64,000 nucleotides of DNA from NCBI GenBank assembly GCA_035697145.1, contig DASSDL010000166.1, forward strand, positions 1 through 64,000, given 5' to 3'. The notes beneath the pieces were generated by a model. It saw only the letters and a list, made by a program, of their open reading frames with translations. It made no database searches and had not been told where the DNA came from. Below, one piece after another: positions 32,406 through 38,958 of the stretch. Made by a program: the position numbers and the translations under genes. The stretch's first letter is position 1. The number at the start of each line of letters is the position of its first letter. This stretch comes from DASQUK01 sp035697145 (GTDB lineage: Bacteria > Actinomycetota > Acidimicrobiia > Acidimicrobiales > VFJN01).

Positions 32406-33908
32406 TTGAACATCGGGATGCTGCTGGAGTTGGCGGCCGAAGGCATGCCCGACCGGATCGCCGTCGGCACCGCGGCCGACGGCATCAGCTACGCACAGCT
32501 GTTGGAGCGCGCCCGCCGGGGGGCGCACGTGGTGCGGGCCAACGGCGTCGAACGGGTCGGACTCGTCGACATGAACTCCTCGGCGGTGCCGCTCCTGCTG
32601 TATGCCAGCGCCCTGGCCGGCGTCCCCTTCGCCGCAGTGAACTACCGGCTGGCCGAAGACCGGCTGCGGTCGGTGATCGAGCGCGTGGCACCGGCGCTCG
32701 TCGTGACCGACGAGGCGGCTCGGGCAAGGCTTCAGGGCGTCCGGGGTCTCGAGCTGCTCGCCCGCAGCGAGCTGGAAGCCCGCTTGGAGCAAGCCGAACA
32801 TGCCGGTGATGTCGAGGTCGACCCCGACGCGGTCGCCATCTGGCTCTTCACCAGCGGTACGACCGGTGAGCCCAAGCCAGCCCTGCTGCGCCATCGGCAC
32901 CTCGTCTCCTACGTGCTCTCCACGGTCGAGTTCATGTGCGCGGCCGAGGACGAAGCGACGCTGGTGAGCGTCCCGCCGTACCACGTGGCCGGCATGGCGG
33001 CGATCCTGTCGTCGACCTATGCGGGCCGGCGGATCGTGTACTTGCCCCAGTTCGACCCGGACGGGTGGGTGCGCCTCGCGGAGGAGGAGGCGGTGACCCA
33101 CGCCATGGTGGTGCCCACGATGCTGGGCAGGTTGCTCGACGCCATGGAGCGGCACGGCACCACGCTCCCCTCCCTCAGCCACCTTTCCTACGGCGGTGGG
33201 CGCATGCCGGTGGCCGTGATAGAGCGGGCGATGGACCTGCTGCCGCACGTGGGACTCGTCAACGCGTATGGCCTCACCGAGGCAAGCAGCACCGTCGCCG
33301 TGCTCGGTCCCGACGATCATCGGGCCGCGTACGGCAGCGACGATCCCGCGGTCCGGGTTCGACTCGAATCCGTGGGACGGCCGCTGCCGACGCTCGAGCT
33401 CGAGATACGTGACCCGTTGGGTGGCGTCCTCCCGCCCGGCGAGACTGGGGAGATCCACGTCCGCGGTGAGCAGATCGCCGGCGAGTACCTCGGTCGCAGC
33501 GTCCTGACACCCGACGGCTGGTTCCCCACCAACGATTCCGGGCACCTCGACGAGGCCGGTTTCCTGTTCGTCGAGGGGCGGCTCGACGATGTCATCGTCC
33601 GGGGTGGCGAGAACATGTCGCCGGGCGAGATCGAGGACGTGCTGCTCCAGCACCCCGCGGTGGCCGAGGCCGGGGTGACCGGCGTCCCCGACGACGAGTG
33701 GGGCGAAGTCGCAGCGGCCGCGGTCGTGTTCGAACCGGGGGCGAGCACCACTGAGGCCGAGCTGCAGGCATGGGTGCGTGAGCGCCTGCGCTCCTCACGG
33801 ACGCCCGTCGTCGTGGATGTGCGCCCGGCGTTGCCTTACAACGAGACCGGCAAGCTGCTGCGGCGGGTGCTCAAGGACGAGCTGGGCCGCCTGCGACCTC
33901 GAAGTTGA
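32406..33908 (+). CDS. AMP-dependent acyl-CoA synthetase / ligase
   Basis: 500-residue adenylate-forming enzyme. A3 phosphate loop FTSGTTGEPKPALLRHRHL, A5 YGLTEAS, A7/A8 hinge GWFPTND with GRLDDVIVRGGENMSPGEIE, and the catalytic Lys in NETGKLLRR are all present; the usual TGD is TND. Substrate likely a carboxylic acid, activated to acyl-AMP then acyl-CoA. TTG 32406 chosen because GGGGGA lies seven bases upstream; ATG 32418 is an alternative. Lies 47 bases after the thioesterase gene. Confidence 0.85.
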   Translation: MNIGMLLELAAEGMPDRIAVGTAADGISYAQLLERARRGAHVVRANGVERVGLVDMNSSAVPLLLYASALAGVPFAAVNYRLAEDRLRSVIERVAPALVVTDEAARARLQGVRGLELLARSELEARLEQAEHAGDVEVDPDAVAIWLFTSGTTGEPKPALLRHRHLVSYVLSTVEFMCAAEDEATLVSVPPYHVAGMAAILSSTYAGRRIVYLPQFDPDGWVRLAEEEAVTHAMVVPTMLGRLLDAMERHGTTLPSLSHLSYGGGRMPVAVIERAMDLLPHVGLVNAYGLTEASSTVAVLGPDDHRAAYGSDDPAVRVRLESVGRPLPTLELEIRDPLGGVLPPGETGEIHVRGEQIAGEYLGRSVLTPDGWFPTNDSGHLDEAGFLFVEGRLDDVIVRGGENMSPGEIEDVLLQHPAVAEAGVTGVPDDEWGEVAAAAVVFEPGASTTEAELQAWVRERLRSSRTPVVVDVRPALPYNETGKLLRRVLKDELGRLRPRS

Positions 33909-33967
33909 CCCCAACCTGACGACAGATTGTGGGCGACAGCTGAATCCTCCGGGCCGAGTCGGCGGTA

Positions 33968-33977
33968 TGTCATGACA
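33968..33977. promoter_or_regulatory. 10-bp palindrome upstream of lipoprotein gene
   Basis: TGTCATGACA is self-complementary and lies 50 bases before the ATG of the lipoprotein gene, in the 118-base gap after the ligase gene. A possible operator; no known consensus recognised. Confidence 0.25.
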
Positions 33978-34026
33978 GCGATGCCGCTGGCACGCATGCC
34001 CCGATCTTCATGGCAGGGAGGATCTG

Positions 34027-34554
34027 ATGAGTCTCACATCGCGTCCCGTCGCGCTGGCAGCCGTGACGTTCGGCCTGTTCGGTCTGCTCGGACTGGCTGC
34101 CTGCGGCGACGATGACGACGACTCGACGACGGACACGTCCGCTGCCGACACGACCGAGCCCGCCGACACGACGACCTCTACCGAGGCCGCTGCCCCTGCC
34201 GAGGGTGCATCCACCGTGGCGACGGCGGACACCGACCTCGGCACGATCCTCGTCGACGCCGACGGCAGGACGCTGTACCTGTTCATGCCTGACGCCCAGG
34301 GTGCCAGCACGTGTGTCGATTCCTGCGCGGCCACGTGGCCGGCGCTGCCGGGCCCAGCGACGGCCGGCGACGGCGCCGACGAGGCTCTGCTCGGCACCGC
34401 GGACCGTCCCGACGACGGTTCGGCGCAGGTCACCTACAACGGCTGGCCGCTCTACCACTTCGCCAGCGATGCAGCCCCGGGCGACACCAACGGCCAGGGC
34501 ATCGGCGACGTCTGGTTCGTCGTCGACGCCAGCGGCAACGCCGTCAGCAGCTGA
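34027..34554 (+). CDS. Secreted-repeat lipoprotein (COG4315-like)
   Basis: 175-residue lipoprotein. Signal peptide ending in the lipobox LAAC with Cys 26, then a Thr/Asp/Glu-rich linker, then two COG4315 repeats: TILVDADGRTLYLFMPDAQG with CVDSCAATWP, and QVTYNGWPLYHFASDAAPGD then GDVWFVVDASG. The two internal Cys may form a disulfide. Function of the family is unknown; often near redox or electron-transfer genes. Strong ribosome site GGGAGG seven bases upstream of the ATG. Monocistronic as far as visible. Confidence 0.85.
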   Translation: MSLTSRPVALAAVTFGLFGLLGLAACGDDDDDSTTDTSAADTTEPADTTTSTEAAAPAEGASTVATADTDLGTILVDADGRTLYLFMPDAQGASTCVDSCAATWPALPGPATAGDGADEALLGTADRPDDGSAQVTYNGWPLYHFASDAAPGDTNGQGIGDVWFVVDASGNAVSS

Positions 34555-34602
34555 CGCCACCGAGGCGGACGGCAGTTCTGGCCGCCGAGCCTTCGAGTCA
34601 GG

Positions 34603-34809
34603 CCTGCTGCTCCTCCGCAGGTCTCGATCCCCGTCGGCTTCACGACGTTCCCCGGCGAGGTCTTCCGGGCCCGGCGCAGCTGGGTCGAGAGGGTCTACCC
34701 CAGCCTCACCTACTTCAACGAGGTCGACAGGGGCGGCCACTTCGCGGCGTGGGAGGAGCCCGAGCTGTTCTCCGACGAAGTCCGAGCGGCTTTCCGATCT
34801 CTGCGCTGA
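34603..34809 (+). pseudogene. Epoxide hydrolase C-terminal remnant
   Basis: From about 34621 to TGA 34807-34809 the frame reads VSIPVGFTTFPGEVFRARRS and ends YFNEVDRGGHFAAWEEPELF then SDEVRAAFRSLR, the C-terminus of an EHN-type epoxide hydrolase including the catalytic-His segment GGHFAAWEEP. The nucleophile-bearing N-terminal 300 residues are absent, and no start codon precedes it. It fills most of the 335-base gap between 34555 and 34889; the remaining 80 bases show nothing recognisable. Confidence 0.65.
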
Positions 34810-34889
34810 TCGGCCCGCATGAGCGCGTTGCACCCGCGGTGCGCGCCGCGCAGCTCACGGCGTTGCTCGGTCTGCCATAGCCGAGACCG

Positions 34890-35780
34890 TCAGCTCGGGC
34901 GATCGGGCCAAACGATGTCGACGACCAGTCCTGAGTGGTCACTGGCGAGTTTGCCTGTGAGCGGTTCGTGGAAGGCGAGCTGCGCGGTGAGGATGCGTCC
35001 GGCTCCGCCCCGCCGCTGGAACGGATCCCCGACGAACACGTAGTCGATGCGCTTGCGGTGCACGTTCAGCGCCGCTGCGATCGGGTTGGTCCGCCAATCC
35101 TGGGTGTAGCCGGGACCGTCACCCGCAACCCGCCATGAGTCCTGGTAGAAGGCCGTGCGGCCGTCGAGACTCGCCAGCGAGCAGAGGAAGCGGATCTCGT
35201 CGCTGTCCGGCTCCGCGTTGAAGTCCCCGCACAGGATCGCCGGCATCGCGTCCCGAACCTGACCCGGGGTGACCGCCGCGTCCAGGTCGCCCCGCTCGGC
35301 CACGATGAGCTCATCGATGGCCAGCACCTGGAGCCGGCGATGGAGGCTGTCCCGTGGCGCGGCGGCGAGGTGGCAGGAGTAGACGTCAAGGCCCGCGGTC
35401 CGCACGTGCAACAGCTCCCACGGAACGCTGGCGACGAAGGCATCATTGTCGTCTACGAGCGGCAGCGGGTGATACGCGCTGCTGTCGATCGGCCAACGCG
35501 AGAGCACCGCCGACCCGAACTCGAGTGCAGGGTCGGGCCAAAGCTGGGCACCGAAGGGTCGACCGTCGAAGTGCCAGTGCCACCCGTGGTCTGGCATCTG
35601 GTCGACGATCCAGCCCGCAGTGTTCGGCGTGCTGCCGTCATGCCAGATCTCCTGGAGGCAGACGATGTCCGCACGGAGATGCTCGAGCCACGCGACGATC
35701 TCGTGGCGGCGCTCGTTCCAACCTGGCTCCAGCAACGAGCCGGCGTTCAATTGGACTACCCGCAGCTCTTGGGACGGCAC
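34890..35780 (-). CDS. Endonuclease/exonuclease/phosphatase family protein
   Basis: 296-residue EEP-fold hydrolase. Motifs: VVQLNAGSLLEPGW at the N-terminus, VCLQEIWHD with the metal Glu, CHLAAAP, ILCGDFNAEPDS with catalytic Asp-Asn, RIDYVFVGDP, and SDHSGLVV with the terminal Asp-His. All catalytic residues appear intact. The fold covers DNases, sphingomyelinases and inositol phosphatases; no signal peptide is seen, so it is probably cytoplasmic. Same strand as the MBL-like gene upstream (48-base gap). Confidence 0.87.
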   Translation of the reverse strand: MPSQELRVVQLNAGSLLEPGWNERRHEIVAWLEHLRADIVCLQEIWHDGSTPNTAGWIVDQMPDHGWHWHFDGRPFGAQLWPDPALEFGSAVLSRWPIDSSAYHPLPLVDDNDAFVASVPWELLHVRTAGLDVYSCHLAAAPRDSLHRRLQVLAIDELIVAERGDLDAAVTPGQVRDAMPAILCGDFNAEPDSDEIRFLCSLASLDGRTAFYQDSWRVAGDGPGYTQDWRTNPIAAALNVHRKRIDYVFVGDPFQRRGGAGRILTAQLAFHEPLTGKLASDHSGLVVDIVWPDRPS

Positions 35781-35828
35781 GACCCCACGGTAGGTAGCCG
35801 GTCGCCGATCCGGCGCGGGGCAACTGGA

Positions 35829-36623
35829 TCAGGTCGCCGGCTCGAGCCGCCAGCGATCGCCGTCACGCAGGATGGTTCCGCCGCCCGGCGCTTCGAACAA
35901 TGGTGCGATCAACAGCAGGTTTTCGCGGTAGCAGCGCTCGAGCAGCGCCCGCCGTGTCGCCCGCACCGCGTCAGGGTCGTGGTCGAGCTCGGCGACCTCG
36001 GGATTGGCGATCTGTGCCGGATGTAGGAACAGGTGCCCGCTGATGATGGCCGCGGGCGGGTCGCCAACGTAGACACCGAAGTGACCCGGATTGTGCCCCG
36101 GGAGCGGGTCCAGCACGACCCCGGGCGCGGGCTGGATGCGCTCGTCGTAGCGGTCGAGGAGCCCGGCGCGCTCGACGTCGAGCAGTCTCTCGGCACCGGC
36201 GCGATGGCCGTCTGCCAATGCGGTCATCTCGATGCCCGGAACGAGGTACCGCGCATATCTGAACGTCGGCACGCCGGTCGCCGGGTCGATGTTGGCTCCC
36301 ACGCCGTCGATGTGCGAGTTGATCACGATGTCGATGTCGTCGGCACTCCACCCCGCCGTCCCGAGCGCCTCCAGGCGCGGCCTGAACCGGGCGGCATCAT
36401 CGAACGCGAGCCAGGGATCGACGATCACCGTGTACGTGCCGTCGGTGAGCACTGTGGCACTCGACCCGATGCGAAGCGCCCAGTCATCGGTGACGAACCT
36501 CGGACGGAGCCATTGCGATCGCCGCAGGGCCGCCCGGGTCTCATCGTCCTGGGGAAGTACCAGCTCGAAGCCCGGGTCGGCGACTCGGGTGATCGTCCAA
36601 CCGCCGACCTGCCACCGATGCAC
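35829..36623 (-). CDS. MBL-fold protein with degenerate metal site
   Basis: 264-residue metallo-beta-lactamase-fold protein. The HxHxDH motif is degraded: residues 102-107 read N-S-H-I-D-G, losing the first and third metal His. PGHNPGH at 175-181 is intact, but the bridging Asp position is His 197 (SGHLFLHP) and the C-terminal His segment reads LIAPLFEAPGGG without His. Length and overall order match the AHL-lactonase-like MBL group. It may bind one metal or none and be non-enzymatic. Lies between two other leftward genes. Confidence 0.78.
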   Translation of the reverse strand: MHRWQVGGWTITRVADPGFELVLPQDDETRAALRRSQWLRPRFVTDDWALRIGSSATVLTDGTYTVIVDPWLAFDDAARFRPRLEALGTAGWSADDIDIVINSHIDGVGANIDPATGVPTFRYARYLVPGIEMTALADGHRAGAERLLDVERAGLLDRYDERIQPAPGVVLDPLPGHNPGHFGVYVGDPPAAIISGHLFLHPAQIANPEVAELDHDPDAVRATRRALLERCYRENLLLIAPLFEAPGGGTILRDGDRWRLEPAT

Positions 36624-36709
36624 GACGAGACGCTAGGAGATCACTGCGGCCGCTGTCGTCCGCGGGTGGCCAACGCCCGCGGCCAGCGAGGTGCGCCTGC
36701 CCTACTTGG

Positions 36710-37579
36710 TCATGGCCGGCGGGCCACCTCCCAGGCGACATGGGCGGCGTGGACCCTCTCCCACAGCGCGTCCCACGTCTGGTCGCTGAGGGGCGAGACG
36801 TCGAGGCCGAAGAGGCCGCCGAGGACGTCGGCCAGCTCGGTCCTGGTCGTGAGCGTCGACTCGGAGGCCCGGTCGCCGATCCTCTTCAGCGACAGCCCCC
36901 GCAGGATGTCGACACCGGACGCGTCGCGCCGTTGTGCGGTCATCACCCTCACGAACCCCGAGTCCGGTGACGTCGACAGCCAGGCGTGGCGCTCTGCGAA
37001 GGCGTCCATCCCGACGGGCGCCGATCGCCACGACATGCCGGCGAAGCCACCCGTGGGGTCGTGCGTGAGGTGCCAGTCACCGATGGCGCCCGGCGTCTCG
37101 TCCAGCACGAAGTCGAACGGGTCCTGGCGATACCTGCCGGCGGCCAGGGGAATGGGCTCGTGTAGCGCGTCGCCGAGGCCGGCGTCGACGTACCAGCTCC
37201 CACCGGGGTTGGCCCCGGTCGGAAGGCCGCGGACCGTCAGGACGAGGTGGTTGGTCATGCTGTCCTCGGTCGCCCCATCGGGACCGTGCACGCCGCCGAC
37301 GTGACGCGACACGTCGTAGCCGAGCGACTGGAGCAGCCCACCGAACGCGCCGTTGAGGTGGTAGCAGTACCCACCTCGCCCCCGGGTTGCGATCCGCGCC
37401 ACCGACTCGGCGACGCCGATCCCCCAGTGCTCGCCGACGTGGATCCATAGCGTTTCGTACGCCACCCGCTCCACATGGGCACGGTGCAGCCTGAACAAAC
37501 CGTCGACCGAAGGCGGTTCCGCCTCCAGGCCCAGCCTGACCAAATAGGCACCCTGATCGGTCCCGGAAATCACGGCCAC
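36710..37579 (-). CDS. nat: Arylamine N-acetyltransferase
   Basis: 289-residue NAT-family enzyme. Catalytic triad visible: Cys 72 in RGRGGYCYHLN, His 111 in MTNHLVL and Asp 132 in WYVDAGLGD. Family members transfer acetyl from acetyl-CoA (or acyl groups) to arylamines and hydrazines; in mycobacteria nat is linked to steroid catabolism. An insert of about six residues lies between His and Asp. Downstream of the VOC gene by five bases, so they form a pair. Confidence 0.88.
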   Translation of the reverse strand: MAVISGTDQGAYLVRLGLEAEPPSVDGLFRLHRAHVERVAYETLWIHVGEHWGIGVAESVARIATRGRGGYCYHLNGAFGGLLQSLGYDVSRHVGGVHGPDGATEDSMTNHLVLTVRGLPTGANPGGSWYVDAGLGDALHEPIPLAAGRYRQDPFDFVLDETPGAIGDWHLTHDPTGGFAGMSWRSAPVGMDAFAERHAWLSTSPDSGFVRVMTAQRRDASGVDILRGLSLKRIGDRASESTLTTRTELADVLGGLFGLDVSPLSDQTWDALWERVHAAHVAWEVARRP

Positions 37580-37584
37580 GCGAA

Positions 37585-37962
37585 CTACCTCCGGGGCGCA
37601 ATCCGATGGGCGATCTGGAACACGTTCCCAGACGGGTCACGGACCATCGCCCGCCGGTCGCCGTACGGGGTGTCGAGCGGCTCCTCCACCGTCACTGCTC
37701 CGGCTTCGAGCGCCCGATGATACGTGCCGTCCGCATCGTCGACGTAGACGTAGAGGAACGCCGGGAACGGCTCGCGGGCGCCTGCCGACGTGACCATGAC
37801 GAGCGAATCGCCGATGCGGATCTCCGCCGGCCGGTCAGCCTGGACCTCGCCGGAGGCGCCGAATACAGCCCGCAGGAACTCGACCTGTGCCGCGGCATCC
37901 GGCACGACCATGCGAGGCGTTACCGAGTGAAATCCAGTGGGTGGACGGCTGGCGGCAGCCAC
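37585..37962 (-). CDS. VOC family protein (glyoxalase/bleomycin-resistance-like)
   Basis: 125-residue single VOC module: SVTPRMVVPDAAAQVEFLRA at the start and RRAMVRDPSGNVFQIAHRI at the end, the typical beta-alpha-beta3 pattern with the final Glu replaced by Gln. Such proteins are glyoxalases, dioxygenase-like or binding proteins; function not assignable. GTG start. Directly upstream of the NAT gene on the same strand. Confidence 0.8.
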   Translation of the reverse strand: MAAASRPPTGFHSVTPRMVVPDAAAQVEFLRAVFGASGEVQADRPAEIRIGDSLVMVTSAGAREPFPAFLYVYVDDADGTYHRALEAGAVTVEEPLDTPYGDRRAMVRDPSGNVFQIAHRIAPRR

Positions 37963-38069
37963 CGGGACACTCTGTCACTCAACCGGTCTGGTACCGCAAC
38001 AGGACGATGCCGGACGTGGTAGACGGAGACGTGGGCGGGAACTCATCGGTGGATCGATGACCAGGAGCC

Positions 38070-38519
38070 ATGGACGTGGATCAGCCTGACCGAGACCGGC
38101 TTAGTCGCTTGGCACGCGCGTCGTCGCTGGCATTGGACGCGGCCGAATATGCGGACGTCCCGGTCGAGGTGGTGACCGAGCTGCGGTCGGTGTGCCTCGG
38201 GCTGCCGGGGACCGTCGAGAGGCAGGCTTGGGCCGGTACTCAGTGGCGGATCCGCAACCGGATGTTCGCCCACGTCCTCAGCATCGACTACCCGGACGGC
38301 CCGGTCACAGTGATGACGTTCCGATCTTCGGGCCCGGAGCTTGACGCACTTCGGAGCTCGGGCCATCCGTTCTTCCGGCCGGCCTGGGGAGCCAACCTGG
38401 TCGGCATGGTGCTCGACGCGGATGTCAACCGGGGCGAGGTCGCCGAGCTGCTCATCGACAGCTACTGCGTCCTCGCCCCCAGGAAGTTGATCGAGCAGAT
38501 CGACCGACCCACCGAATGA
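38070..38519 (+). CDS. MmcQ/YjbR family protein
   Basis: 149-residue protein of the MmcQ/YjbR fold: VTELRSVCLGLPGTVERQAW, WRIRNRMFAHVL, and the closing ELLIDSYCVLAPRKLIEQI. The family has a winged, double-wing-like fold said to bind DNA but with no settled function. The 107 bases before it, after the divergent VOC gene start, contain no gene. Its 3' end overlaps the antisense tail of the truncated gene at 38452-38760. Confidence 0.82.
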   Translation: MDVDQPDRDRLSRLARASSLALDAAEYADVPVEVVTELRSVCLGLPGTVERQAWAGTQWRIRNRMFAHVLSIDYPDGPVTVMTFRSSGPELDALRSSGHPFFRPAWGANLVGMVLDADVNRGEVAELLIDSYCVLAPRKLIEQIDRPTE

Positions 38520-38760
38520 CCGGTGGACGCCGACGAGGGTGGTGACCGGGGAACGGAGAGTTCGCCAACCATTCGGCGGGAGCCGACTCGTCACGTGCCC
38601 CATCCGCGTGTTGCACGAGGAATGCTCCGCCATCCAGCCACGCGAAGGTGGTACGCGCCTCGCCGCCGACTGGCTGCCCACCGGCAGTTGCCTCCAGCTC
38701 CCATTCGCCCACGAATGCCTCCAAGCGGGCGAGCGCGGGGTTCGTCGTTGCCTCGGGCAT
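38452..38760 (-). pseudogene. Truncated DUF1579/nitrobindin-like beta-barrel protein (N-terminal part only)
   Basis: ATG at 38758-38760 with a perfect GGAGGAGGT ribosome site opens NPALARLEAFVGEWELEATA, then FAWLDGGAFLVQHADGARDE: the first half of a DUF1579-type or heme-binding beta-barrel protein. After about residue 72 the sequence degenerates into Arg/Pro-rich frame that is antisense to the 3' end of the MmcQ gene and stops at 38452. The second half of the family is missing, consistent with a deletion whose edge is near 38520-38550. Confidence 0.65.
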
Positions 38761-38783
38761 TGACCTCCTCCTTTGCGATGCGG

Positions 38784-38793
38784 ATTTGCAAAT
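38784..38793. promoter_or_regulatory. AT-rich palindrome ATTTGCAAAT
   Basis: A perfect 10-bp palindrome, striking in such GC-rich DNA, in the 198-base gap between the truncated gene start (38760) and the acyl-CoA dehydrogenase start (38959). Candidate operator for one of the two divergent genes; nothing else recognisable in this gap. Confidence 0.3.
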
Positions 38794-38958
38794 GGCCCCG
38801 TCGGCCCTGAGGTTGCGGCGCGCCCGGGCCGGCCCTGCCTCAGGCGGAGTCGCCGTCTGCTCGCGTGTAGCTGCGAGTCCGAGAAAGTCAACATTTGGGC
38901 CGAGTCCATATCCTTGGCCTACCATCCCGAGGCTGCGCCCAGTCACAAGGAGGGATCG

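Noticed and set aside
34810..34880. Short frame ending VRAAQLTALLGLP after the epoxide hydrolase remnant
   Set aside because: Too short and without family match; could be chance.
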